From Saxidomus purpurata (Eukaryota; Mollusca; Bivalvia; Venerida; Veneridae): a DNA stretch of 64,000 bases. The stretch spans positions 17,189,823-17,253,822 of the forward strand of contig JAFMSR010000015.1 in the NCBI GenBank assembly GCA_022818135.1, written 5' to 3'. The notes under the pieces were generated by a model that did not search any database, was not told the origin of the DNA, and saw nothing but the letters and a program-made list of their open reading frames with translations. Below, piece after piece: positions 13,501 through 22,700 of this stretch (its first letter is position 1; the number at the start of each line of letters is the position of its first letter). The translations under genes and the position numbers were made by a program.

Positions 13501-16366
13501 ACACGTTGAGTTTATGCAGAGATGATCAGGTAATGTGGAAAACATTTATTCGACGATTAAAGTAATGGGTATGCTTATCAATTGTAAAACCTTGGCATTG
13601 TGTATATTTGCCATATGGTCTTATAATCTGTCAATAAGTTAGTTCCATTTCGCGCCTATTTAAGACATTACGAAAAATCGCCATAATGTTTTTCTCTTAG
13701 TAAAATACGTTTTTCGTTTATTATATTTTGTTAAGCATAATAAACCGCATACGATAAAAGAAGTAGCTTCTATCTTTCTTTGGTGAGATATTTTACTTTT
13801 GTTTTAAATGAAAATGACCACCGCCGATAATCTGGTATACAAAAATTATCCTGAATTTATTTCGCACAAACATGTCCTAGTACAATGCAAGTTGCATCGA
13901 TATTAGTTCATTGTTCCTTCCATGGAAGGGACACTTAAAATTGTACAGACACACTTGACTGAACAATGCAGCACGTAAGCCGTTTTTCGGTGTGTTTCCG
14001 TTATAAATTAAACGTTGTGATATTTTAAATTGGAACAACTAACAACCAACAGCCGTTCTTTTCCGTACACGCTACATGTTTACGTTACTGTGGTTATTTC
14101 CCTTTATGTGGTAACTTCACTGGGTAAGCTATAGTTTCGCTATTTGCACCTCGAAGGCAAACCGATTGTACGGGTTGACATTTAATAGCTGTCCACCTTC
14201 TACAAAATGGTGTGACAGTTATAAGATATCAGATCTGTGAAAGGGGTCACACTGAAACGCCAAATTAATTAGGCTAGGTAGGCTATTGCACACATATACA
14301 AAATAAGCTAGATCTATTGTACGTTGGACTTGCAGAAATCGCCCGATAATGCGTTTGCTTTTGCATTATGAGTTTGACAAACAGCTGAAAGAATGTTAAT
14401 TTACATATCGTTTGCATAGCGTAGAAATAGGCTAATATTGTGGCTGGAAGTATTGGCGCGAACTTACGATGTGCCCTAGAAGGAACTTTTGGAATGCTAT
14501 AACTTGTATGATTCCACTGCTTTGTACATTATACATTGCTATGTGTAAACATATAACATAAAATGTATAAAAATGGGAACTAGAATATGTTTGTATTTTA
14601 TGTTTCCCCGTCAAGAAAATAAAAATACAATTTCTTCCATTACAGTCGTTTCGGCCTCTTTTCTACGCGTCGGCCATTCTTGCGCACTTGATTTTCTTAT
14701 TTGTGTACATAACCTGATGTCATGCAATGGCCAAGCATCTCTATTTTCGGAAATCTATAGTCTGTTTCTTCAATCCTATACTACACTTATGTATTATCAA
14801 AAGTTATTGTAAAAGATTTAGAAGAAAAATGAGATGTTTATAAACTTTAACAAAGAAAAACAGTGATTGCAACAATATTGTTAAAATGTGCATTTAATCA
14901 AAGTATGATTTCTTTGACTCAAGTATTGTGAGCTTCTGGTGGTGAAAATGCTTTCACTTCATTAGAAAACTTTCCATGGATCTGTACTTTGAAACAAACT
15001 ATATTACCATGAGATCCGCATGCGCAGCAATGGCCGAAAAAACTGAGGTAATATAAACAAGCAGGCATGTCTTTGACCTATTCCTGTAAATGTTGGGCTT
15101 ATTTGAATGTTCCTATTTATACAATAATGTTTCTTTTGCAAAAAATTATACTTTATCCCTGTTCCACGGAAAACAGGTGTATATATTAAATAAAGTTCAT
15201 GTTAAGTGCGCAGGATTACCCGACAGCACTGTACTTAGATAGTGTCTCGAATATGAAAACACTTACAGTAGCAACTTTCAGGTATGCATGATCGAAGAAA
15301 TTGAGTGGGGGACAAGGTCACAGTACAGCATGGGATGTGCTCATGCTTCGGTAATGTCCTTTTTACTATTCTGTTATTTCGGTGTAAGTGTGACACCGTA
15401 CTACCGTACTATTTAGATATACATGTCTTTTAAATTGTTGAGTTGTGTGGACAAATGAGATCAGCAAAAAGAAAGAAAAACACACTGAAAGAGAAATAAG
15501 AAGCTGAAATATATCAGTAAGCCTGTTTTGTAATTGAAATAAAGACTAAATTCGGCGTCCTCCAATGAAATTTGAAAGGCTATGCTAAAAGAGTATTGAA
15601 GTCGGGAAATGTTACATTTTAGCACAAAAATCAATCAATTCTAAGTTATGTATGGTCTATTTGTCAGTGTCTCCGATGTAATAAACGTTTTATGTAAATA
15701 AAAATGAAATAACTTTTTCATTTATTATGTGTTCAGTGCAGTCCAGCAAAACGGTCCGTGAACTCCTTGATGTCACGTTCAACATCCGTCCTCTGTAAGT
15801 CTTGCTGTAGCGCAGACTTTTGTAATCAAAACTGCACAACTGCTTCCGGCGGAAATGGACAACCGGTGTTTGTAGGTTAGTAGCGTTTGGAAAGTTTTAT
15901 AAACCACAGGTAGTGTTTGGAAGGTTTTACAAACCACAGGTGCAATGTGAAAACAGAAATCTATCATAACACACAAAGAATGTGACATTGTAACTATTGA
16001 CTAATCTAGTAAGAATTACATCTAGTAAACTAAGGATGCTTGTCTTCATAAGCTTTGAATAATACCTTTTACGTCTAAACAATTTTGAACATATTTAAAA
16101 AGAATATGTTACGTTTGTTATAGGCGTCGAATATTTTACGCTCAAATGTAGATATAACCTGTAAAGTCATCGCAGTCTTGTGCAAATGTATTCTTTCTCT
16201 ACTTTTTTCAGGATAAGTCACCCGATAAGATGAGTAAAATAGTGGTTGTTAGGTGTATGGTCTTGGAGAAAGGCAACGAATACTTTTCACAAATACATTT
16301 ATATGCAGCACTAGGCTTGAACTTATTTATGAAAATTTCAATCATATTGCAATGTATAACAATAAA
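4497..16366 (+). CDS. Gene A: secreted IgGFc-binding-domain protein with two Ly6/uPAR-type domains
   Basis: Predicted spliced gene with exons 4497-4526, 5420-5456, 6496-7674, 8932-8982, 10866-10948, 12182-12250, 12873-12972, 13429-13529, 15282-15350 and 15737-15880 (stop TAG), plus a 3' UTR exon from 16212 and AATAAA at 16361. All junctions are GT/AG and the phases agree (0,1,1,1,0,0,1,0,0), giving about 620 residues. Order: short hydrophobic N-terminus (MKTIGVMLVL, a weak signal peptide), IgGFc-binding N-terminal domain (about residues 23-415), Thr-rich linker, and two ten-plus-cysteine three-finger domains. There is no hydrophobic C-terminus, so it looks secreted rather than GPI-anchored. 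Proteins with the FCGBP-N domain are typically extracellular (mucus or binding proteins); the ligand here is unknown. Of the three copies A is the only one with every splice site canonical. The ATG at 6432 lies in intron 2 and is not the start. Confidence 0.8.
5420..5456 (+). CDS. Gene A exon 2
   Basis: 37-nt exon between 'gcttttcag' and 'gtaagt', reading ASVQYVRLMKGK in phase 0 and leaving one base that completes the first codon of exon 3. The same length and frame occur in B and C. In B and C one of the alternative frames of this exon has a stop, which supports the phase chosen. Confidence 0.7.
5932..5990. repeat. Hairpin in intron 2 of gene A
   Basis: 'tatcgagctatccgattggc' is mirrored by 'cagtcggatagctcgaca', with about 25-bp arms and a short loop. 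Probably part of a non-autonomous element; not seen in the intron 2 of B or C. Confidence 0.6.
6093..6254. repeat. Inverted-repeat element in intron 2 of gene A
   Basis: The left arm starts 'gtagactaaataaaaagcg' and is mirrored by a right arm ending 'cgcttttcatttagtctac', about 27-bp arms. 'ttcggtcatatgac' and 'atatgaccgaaat' form an additional inverted pair around it. Absent from the equivalent introns of B and C. Confidence 0.65.
6496..7674 (+). CDS. Gene A exon 3: IgGFc-binding (FCGBP) N-terminal domain
   Basis: 1179-nt exon after 'tttgtag', ending CACGGAG before donor 'gtacaa'. Reads without a stop for 393 codons. Family hallmarks are visible: 'GTDFYFGMI' at the start, 'GTDYMVASY', the 'VISGASC...NCDFLISQMVP' cysteine pair, 'EFWTNSFIVPHLE', 'GDPFMMSIPGI', and the closing 'FGALAYGLG...YGFPLGFG'. 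Sequons NRT, NNT, NQT, NNS, NYT and NDS support secretion. Reading through the donor reaches a stop after four codons (7686-7688), so intron retention would give a domain-only product. Confidence 0.88.
8081..8483. mobile_element. MITE-like inverted-repeat element, intron 3 of gene A
   Basis: Ends read 'gtgatttattata' on the left and 'tataatacaatcac' on the right, an approximate terminal inverted repeat. Inside, 8341-8475 is a near-perfect palindrome of about 65-bp arms centred on 'cgcaagctcg'. In gene C the same place holds about 23 bp of unrelated intron, so this may be an insertion with a small deletion. Confidence 0.6.
8932..8982 (+). CDS. Gene A exon 4: Thr-rich linker
   Basis: 51-nt exon between 'ttttttcag' and 'gtaatt', phase 1 to 1, reading GSSMTDQITTPPYTTN after a junction Asp. 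Low-complexity Ser/Thr/Pro linker between the FCGBP-N head and the three-finger domains, probably O-glycosylated (inference). Equivalent exons are at 26081-26131 (B) and 38981-39031 (C). Confidence 0.7.
9217..9276 (+). pseudogene. Decayed second linker exon in gene A
   Basis: After a good acceptor 'tttccag' the sequence reads GSSMTNQTTAPLPY, clearly a relative of the linker exons, but no GT donor follows in the right place ('ccttattccttaaattt'). The equivalent B exon at 26521-26565 keeps its donor. The exon end given here is arbitrary. Confidence 0.6.
9600..10190 (-). repeat. Dispersed repeat fragment in an intron of gene A
   Basis: The piece around 9940-10060 matches, in opposite orientation, sequence in intron 1 of gene B at about 19930-20035 (for example 'gatcttgctcactgttcag'). 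This shows a dispersed element with copies in both genes. Outer boundaries are not resolved and no coding function is recognised. Confidence 0.5.
10340..10450 (-). mobile_element. tRNA-like SINE head in an intron of gene A
   Basis: On the minus strand 'tagagcagttggtagagatg' (A-box-like) is followed by 'cgagttcgaaaccca' (B-box-like). Not present in the equivalent introns of B and C. The arms do not fold as a clean functional tRNA, so a SINE or tRNA pseudogene is more likely. Confidence 0.5.
10866..12972 (+). CDS. Gene A: first Ly6/uPAR-type three-finger domain (three exons)
   Basis: Exons 10866-10948, 12182-12250 and 12873-12972. The domain opens with 'VICFDCEEMFHIELC', continues 'VCFLEHYMKHG' and 'SGC', and ends 'SCTECCSESYCN'. 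The CxxC start and the CC-x4-CN end are the signature of the Ly6/uPAR fold. Twelve cysteines in all, including an extra one in CxxCC and one after the CN. The middle exon is 69 nt, phase 0-0, with a normal donor CAAGAG|gtaagt, which is altered in B and C. Confidence 0.8.
11270..11719. mobile_element. MITE-like element in an intron of gene A
   Basis: Left end 'atagaggataagtgttggt' and right end 'ctaacaattatcctctat' form imperfect inverted repeats. The inside has further inverted segments ('tcacgagtg', 'cactcgtga' types). No coding capacity. Missing in B and C. A TA target duplication is possible but ambiguous. Confidence 0.55.
11848..11944. repeat. Hairpin element in an intron of gene A
   Basis: 'ggctaaatggagaaattta' is mirrored by 'taaatttctctattttagcc', with about 36-bp arms continuing to 'gaaaccca' and 'tgggtttc' around a short centre. 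Probably a small non-autonomous element. Confidence 0.65.
12719..12800 (+). mobile_element. Truncated tRNA-Ser-like SINE in gene A
   Basis: The head 'cgagtggtaagagtcgctga' matches the complete copies at the same intron position in B (30067) and C (41111). Most of the body is missing here. Shared position means insertion before the gene triplication, followed by deletion in A. Confidence 0.65.
13429..15880 (+). CDS. Gene A: second Ly6/uPAR-type domain and C-terminus
   Basis: Exons 13429-13529, 15282-15350 and 15737-15880. Begins 'GPLCYNCRYVYSPDEC', continues 'VCMIEEIEWG' and 'SMGCAHAS', ends 'LCKSCCSADFCNQNC' and a short tail 'GGNGQPVFVG' before TAG at 15878. Cysteine spacing (CxxC, 69-nt middle exon, CxxCC-x4-CN, one extra Cys) repeats that of the first domain, so the pair arose by module duplication. 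No hydrophobic tail follows. Confidence 0.8.
13919..14505. repeat. Unassigned insertion in an intron of gene A
   Basis: Gene C is continuous across this point ('gatattagttcatatgatt'), while A carries about 590 extra bases between 'attagttca' and 'tatgattcc'. No ORF, no clear terminal repeats. Insertion of unknown class. Confidence 0.4.
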
Positions 16367-16390
16367 TATTTCTGGTGCTTGCTGTATGTA
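16212..16390 (+). terminator. Gene A 3' UTR exon and polyadenylation signal
   Basis: Acceptor 'ttttttcag' before 16212 and AATAAA at 16361-16366, followed by T/G-rich sequence. If the last intron (donor after 15875) is spliced, the reading frame ends at TAA 16214-16216; if retained, it ends at TAG 15878. Both give the same C-terminal residues. The same arrangement occurs in B (32611, AATAAA 32761) and C (45828). Confidence 0.6.
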
Positions 16391-17140
16391 AAGTTTTATT
16401 TATAATAATTAAATTAAATTACCAATGCTTAATCCGATAAGAAAAACAGTAGGTTTCTTCATACAGTAAATAAAGTGACCCCCCCCCCCCCACCCACCCC
16501 ACATCTTCCCAGAACGGGGCCAATTTTGACTCAGCTCTAGACGTTCCAGTTTCTGACAAAAGCGGGGCAAATTTCGATGTGAAAAAACTTCGTAGAGGAC
16601 AACTTAACAATGCTGCAAACCAAATATCTAAGCTCTAGGCCTTGCGGTTTGGACAATAATTTTTACAGTTTTACTGTATACATGTATATCTATGTAAATA
16701 TGTAACTCCATGACATGATTTGAACAGAGGAATACTACACAATACCACACGCCAAATATCTAAGCTGTGGGTCTTTTCAGCTTTGGAAATGAGACTTTTT
16801 TATAAATCGCATTAATTTTGCATGGAACGAAATTTTCATAACTTTAGTAGGGCTTTGTGTAGGGAACATCTTATTGGCTAAGTGGTTTTAAAATGGGGGA
16901 CGTACGACAGACGGTGAATGGTCTCAAAAGCACTCTCTGGCACTTTGTCTCAGGCGAACGTAACAGAAGTGGACCATGATGGGACCTACAATACTCATCT
17001 GAATCCCAATACACACATATAATTATGTATATTGTACATACATCAGACCCTGTACATTTAGTCGAGAAATGAGATATTGCTGATGTCATTAAAGTAATTT
17101 GCAAAACGTCTCCATTTACAAATTCTATTCCAGCTGACAG
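16391..17140. repeat. Old satellite-type repeat remnants downstream of gene A
   Basis: Diverged monomers of the family seen intact at 42860-43980 ('ggccaattttgac', 'gccaaatatctaagct', 'ctaggccttg'), with a C-rich run at about 16478-16500. Homologous remnants follow gene B (32870-33130) and gene C (46090-46440), so they belong to the duplicated unit. No gene seen. Confidence 0.6.
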
Positions 17141-17144
17141 GACC

Positions 17145-18385
17145 TTCGTACGTCTGCTGTTCAAAAAAGGAGACGCCAGTAAGTCGGCGTATTATCGATC
17201 TATTTCCCTTGCACGCATTCTATGCAAGTCATCAGGACATATTGTCGCCTCAAACATTACAACTCACTTGAGTAAATACAATATTCTTTATGATATATAG
17301 CATAGCTTTAGAGATAAACGATTATGTGAGTCACAGCGTTATGACCTGACTGACGATATTTCACTGGCATGCAAACCGACTTAATTATATTGGATTTTAG
17401 CACAGCATTTGATTAGATAAACCACTTAAAGCCTCTCTTCAAACTTCAGGATTATGTTGTCTATCCACAAGTCCTCGTGTGGTCGGAGGCGTTCCTCTTG
17501 TACAGAAACCCAGACAGTAGTCGTGGAGGGTGATGTGATGTAGAACCTGTGACAACTGGTGGTCACCAGGGCTCTGTCCGGAGACCCATTTTCTTTCTTA
17601 TTTATATAAACAACCATCCTCTTACCATCAAATACCATGCCCGTGTCTTTGCAGATGATAATGCTGTCTATCTTGCTATTAATTCGCCATCATTCTGTCA
17701 TATTCTCCAGAACGATCTCAAATGCTTTGGAAAATGTCAAATGATAAATGGGACATGGACTTAAATTCCTTAGTGCAAAGCTCTACACATAACTAAAAAT
17801 ACCATTATCAAAAATCCGTATTTACAATGTACTCCATGGTCAAATCTTAGAGTCAGTTTCCACTTTCCAGTGCTACATATATTGGAGTAGACATAACTTC
17901 TGATATCCTTTGGAATACCCTAATATCAACAATAACCACCAGTGCAAATAAAACTCAATGTCATAAAAAGAAATGTTACAACACAAAACGAAAACATCAG
18001 AACACTGGCATACAAAACCATTCTAATACTAGCAAGATAGACATGGTACAGCGACGGGCTATACGTTGGGTGAAACAAGATTGGTCACCTCTCTTCTGTG
18101 TTAGAGCAATGCTGGAAAGTCTGGGTAGGCGCTCGCTTGAACATCGATCGTAGTCTTGCTTCCCTACTAACCTGCTACCATCATGTTGCAATCAGTTTCC
18201 CATCTTATCTCCAGAAACCAGTTGGACTAGTAGCTAGACTGATGCACCCGCTATGCTTTAGACAGGTAGACTATTGTAAATATTCATTCTTTCCACACTC
18301 AGTTTTACTTTGGAACTGAAGTTGCCCAGTTATGTTGTCACCGTCCATACCCTTGATGCATTCAAGGTGGCTGTATTTAGTCAGT
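17145..18385 (+). pseudogene. Degenerate non-LTR retrotransposon (LINE) reverse transcriptase
   Basis: In several frames with stops and shifts the translation shows non-LTR reverse-transcriptase landmarks: 'LLFKKGDASKS' and 'YYRSISLARILCKSSGHIV', a damaged 'ILDFSTAFD'-like stretch near 17390, 'GHQGSVRRPIFFLIYINN' then 'FADDNAVYLAI' (RT catalytic block, about 17560-17690), and C-terminal text such as 'YIGVDITSDILWNT' and 'MVQRRAIRWV' (17870-18070) and 'LDAFKVAV' at the end. The endonuclease part is missing. Inactive relic between genes A and B; the exact clade is not assigned. Confidence 0.8.
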
Positions 18386-18683
18386 AAGCAATGTTAATAT
18401 CATTTTGAACTTTCTCACTCAACCCTCACTGATCAATAGTATTTTTTTACTTAAACACTTTTTTACTCACAAGCCGTTGTGCACCCCATGTCTGTAACAC
18501 TCGGAAGAGGAGTTGAGATTACACACAGATGTACTGTAAAATAAGCTATATGTTAATTACATATATTTCAAATGTCAAGTACCGTTACTAAAAATAATTA
18601 CAAAGCCAAGAAACCCCGAGACGTTATCAAACACTGAAACAAAAGTCCAAGAAAAAACATACAGTCAAACCTGTGAACAAAGA
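18386..18683. other. Intergenic, no gene seen
   Basis: AT-rich sequence between the LINE relic and the start of the unit that is homologous to the 5' flanks of A and C. Nothing recognisable. Confidence 0.4.
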
Positions 18684-19700
18684 CCATTTACTGGAAGAAA
18701 GTAAAGCGGTCTTTGTTGACAGATGGTCTTTATTTACAAGCGTTTCAGCAATCGATAAATAGTGCATAGTTTCTCCCTGCATATCTTTATTCACAGGGTG
18801 GTCTTTAATCAGAGGTGGTTTTTGACACAGAACAATCAGTCGAATTTTGTGAAAATGTAGCGTCCTTAGCCTATAGACCTCACACCATAGTGTGAAAGAG
18901 GGGTAAACCTTACTAGGATATTATACAAAACTATCACAAAAATTGACTTAAGTCCGCTTCAAGGAATCCGATATTGCCATGTGATCTCTCTACTACGGAA
19001 GCACAGAGGTGACATGTGGGAATTTTTTTATATTATCTCGTGGCCACGCGATAATAAAAAAAGAAAAAACGAAAAACAATACGTTATCGCGTGGCCACGC
19101 GATAATAAAAATAGAAAAAACGAAAAACAAAAGTTATCGCGTTTTGTTTTTCGTTTTTTCTTTTTTTATTATCGCGTGGCCACGCGATGACGTTTAGTTT
19201 TTCGTTTTTTTCTTTTTTATTATCTCGTGGCCACGCGATAACGTTTAGTTTTTCGTTTTTTTCTTTTTTTATTATCACTCGGCCACGAGATAATATAAAA
19301 AAAATTCCCACATGTCACCTCTGTGCTTCCGTACTCTACATAACTTTTATTTTTCGTTTTTTCTTTTTTTATTATCGGGTGGCCACGCGATAACATTTTG
19401 CTTTTCGTTTTTTCTTTTTTTATTATCACGTGGCCACGCGATAACGTTTAGTTTTTCGTTGTTTTCTTTTTTTATTATCGCGTGGCCACGAGATAATATA
19501 AAAAAAATTCGCACATGTCACCTCTGTGCTTCCGTACTCTACATTCTTTAACCTTTTCTAAACTTTCTGAATGATTAAAGGTCAAAGAGTAAATATTGAA
19601 CATTCCCTTCAAATTTTATCTAACTGACCTATATTTATAATGTAAATGTACGAATTATAATTTAAGGCCTAACACTTCAACACAGGGACCGACACGCACG
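18684..19700 (+). promoter_or_regulatory. 5' flank/probable promoter of gene B, interrupted by a foldback element
   Basis: Homologous to 4031-4496 and 33970-34455. The block conserved near the start codon is split from the upstream block by the insertion at 18994-19536. Promoter role is inferred from position only. Confidence 0.45.
18994..19536. mobile_element. Foldback transposon with 6-bp target duplication upstream of gene B
   Basis: Starts 'tacggaagcacagagg' and ends 'cctctgtgcttccgta', flanked by CTCTAC on both sides (18988-18993 and 19537-19542). The uninterrupted target is seen upstream of A (about 4335) and C (about 34275). The interior is built from repeated palindromes containing 'cgtggccacg' with A-rich and T-rich arms ('aagaaaaaacgaaaaac'), plus an internal copy of the terminal sequence near 19310-19340. 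Open frames on both strands here are artefacts of the repeats. Confidence 0.88.
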
Positions 19701-19730
19701 ATGAAAACCATTGGTGTTTTGATGGTGCTG
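19701..19730 (+). CDS. Gene B exon 1 (start codon)
   Basis: MKTIGVLMVL followed by donor gtaagt; same length as in A and C. Confidence 0.72.
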
Positions 19731-22700
19731 GTAAGTCATGTTTGCTTTGTAAGATTTGCTTTACTGTTTTTGGATCGATTGTCTCATGAAATAATATAGA
19801 ACAGTGTATACGGGGGTTTGTCAGAAAATGACTTTACCATTTTTTGTGTATTTTTTCATGATAGGGTGTTATTTAGGTAATATTTTGGTATTTAGTTCAA
19901 ATTACAGGGCAGTTCAGTACTGTGGTGCCAGTGTTTGTATCACTGTTTTTCTTGTTCAGTTATTTATTCTGTGTCTTCTTTGATCTTGCTCACTGTTCAG
20001 TTTTTGCCTACAATTTAGGATAGGAATTTATTTCAACCAGGAGGTCCGATTTTTTTGCTTCTTACTGCAAGCTCGAAAGGTACCATTTATCTTTTTCGCT
20101 CTTTCATCAACATTGACATCACAGTATTTAGATTTTAGCAGCAGTTGAACTTTGGGTACTCTCGATTATGAAAATTACCTCCCTTGGTGACCTCATTGTG
20201 AGCTAAAACTAGTTTTAGAAGTTAACAAAAAATGAGGAACCGAATTTGGTTGAGGTGAAATTTCATAAAGATTTGGTAACTAGTTTGCGAGTTATAGCAA
20301 AATACTGCAGATTTCATAATAGTGTGCCGGCTTTTATTACTGCGACCTTCAAAATCCGTTCTTTCGGAGCGAGTATTTGTCAGAGCCCAAGAAAGCACTC
20401 ATCGGGTTAGTAAATGTAAGCTGCAAGTACTTGTTCTACAATAGGTATATACTGAATTAATAACAAAAACATTATGTATCCATTTTTAGCTCTTCTATGA
20501 AAACAGAAGAGCCATTGTCATAACCTTCTTGACGTCAGTCGGCAGTGTCGTCTTAAATCTGGTTAAGCTTTCTTAAAATTCACTCTCTCGGTAACCAATA
20601 AAGCCTTGAATCTTCAGACAATTGCTTGGCATCATACAATGGCCTCTGTGGCAGAGTGGTAAAGGTCACCGACTGATGATCACTTGTCCCTCACCGCTGT
20701 AGGCTCGTGCCCTACTTGGGTCGGATTCTTTTATGTCTGGAAGCTATCTAGGTTCTACCCAGGTGCCCGCCAGTGACTGAAATAATGTCCGAATTGGCAC
20801 CCAGGGTCCTTCTCCTACATGAAAGCTGGAAGTTGCCATATGACCTTAGCTGTTGAGTGCGACGTTAAATCCGAATCTGTAATTACCTACAGTAAACTCC
20901 GCATATAACGACTAAGGATATAGCGAAATTCCGGATATAAGGAACAAATATTTCGGCCCGATTATTTATCTTTTATTCAATTTAAAAAGGTGTTATGGAT
21001 ATACTAAACTCGGATATAACGAACAAATTTAAATGGTCCCAAGAAGTTCATTATAGGTGCAGTGTTTACTGTATTATGTTTAGAACTCTTAAATAATTAC
21101 TTCATGCTAAATTCTGTCTTCTACGTGTGCGTTGACAATCTTATGGCTTAAAGAATGGTATGGTTTCAGTCTTAGTTTTGCACTTCTGTCATGACTGTAT
21201 TTGTTTTATGTTCAGCAGAGTTATCGATAATATTTTGAAAGATTCTTTATCATCCTTGCGTCAACTGCATGTAAAATATTGTCAATCTATAGAAGATTTA
21301 AAACTTAATAATGTTGATATATTATCTTCTACATTTAATCGTCAGTTTAAATAGTCCAAGTTGAAAGATCCATGCTAATGTCGGAACCAGCCAAATCAAG
21401 TAGAAACCTTCAGAATCAAAATGAAAAACACATTCATAAGCCTAATTATTAGTAGTAATGACTTTTTGCAACATGTATAAACTTATAGTGATGAAATATT
21501 GATCAAAACAGATGGCATTGGCAACTAATTTTACGCGATCTGAGAAAATCTTGAGCAGTTTTAATATCGTCTTAATAATGCAAGAATTGGTTGCTACTTA
21601 TAGGCTGGTAATTCAATAATTAAAAATCAAATCATAAAAAAACACTTACATGCACATAAAGAAATATTATTTGTCGATATACGTAAAAAGTCGTACAAAG
21701 TTTTCAAAATTGCGAATTTATAATGATCTAGTTTAAGACCTTACCAGGCAGCACAAATAAATTTATATTATCGCTTTAAGTAAAATAATAAACACGTATG
21801 TATTACTAATATAATACACTGAAGTAATTCAAAATTCATTCACTGTGTTGGTATCAAGAAGTTTTGGAAGTAAGATTGCTTATTACAAAATATTATTTCA
21901 TAGCTTTTAATCTTTAAAAAGATTTTTTGACAGCTTTATCAAATGTGAATGAAGTGTCTCTATGATCTCCTTGACGAATGTATAAAAAATTATGCACCTA
22001 AGGACCGGTAAAGTGGTAAAACAGACACTTTATTTGATGATATTTTGTTTCAGTCACTAATATTTTACCTTTCAGGTTTCATTCCAGTATGTTCGGCTGC
22101 TTAAGACAAAAAGTAAGTGCAAAAGTAACGCTCCAGAATATTTTTATATTGTACAATATAGTGTACAAATTCTGTGAAGGATTAATTCATATTTAACTTT
22201 ACGTAATTACCTAGCTATAAACGATTCAAAACATTACAACTAAAGGTTGAAGAAGCCCATGCACTATCTTGTCCGCGTGTGTCAAGTAACAATTACAAGA
22301 TTTTAAGAAATATTTGTAATAATGTTTAGATAATGGTATCAATTTAGTGTTTTGTAAGTTGATTTAAATTACAGCTGTATTCAAATTAACTGAAAAGATA
22401 AAGAAGTGAAAGACATAAAGGTTCAAACAAGCACTCATTTGTTTTAGGCGTCTTTTCTTAAAACCTAAAGCTAGAATAGAATGATTGTAGCATTTGCATA
22501 CAGTATGAAGTTCATAGCATAACGGTATGACATCTTTGTATTTTTAAGTTAGGCATCCACCCCTATCTGAGGAAATGAAATTCATACGCCAAAAACAAAC
22601 ATGTGTTTTTCAGTTCTCCTTGCCAAAAAAATTAAGATCGGTCGGTTTTGGTCATTTTCTTATAAAAACTGTTTGAGGCCGGCATTAAAAGATATGGTCA

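Noticed and set aside
17549..17764. Active retrotransposon reverse transcriptase
   Set aside because: Stops and frameshifts on both sides, an altered catalytic neighbourhood, and no endonuclease; it is a relic.
18981..19551. Several 60-79-codon open frames on both strands
   Set aside because: All come from the palindromic repeats of the foldback element.
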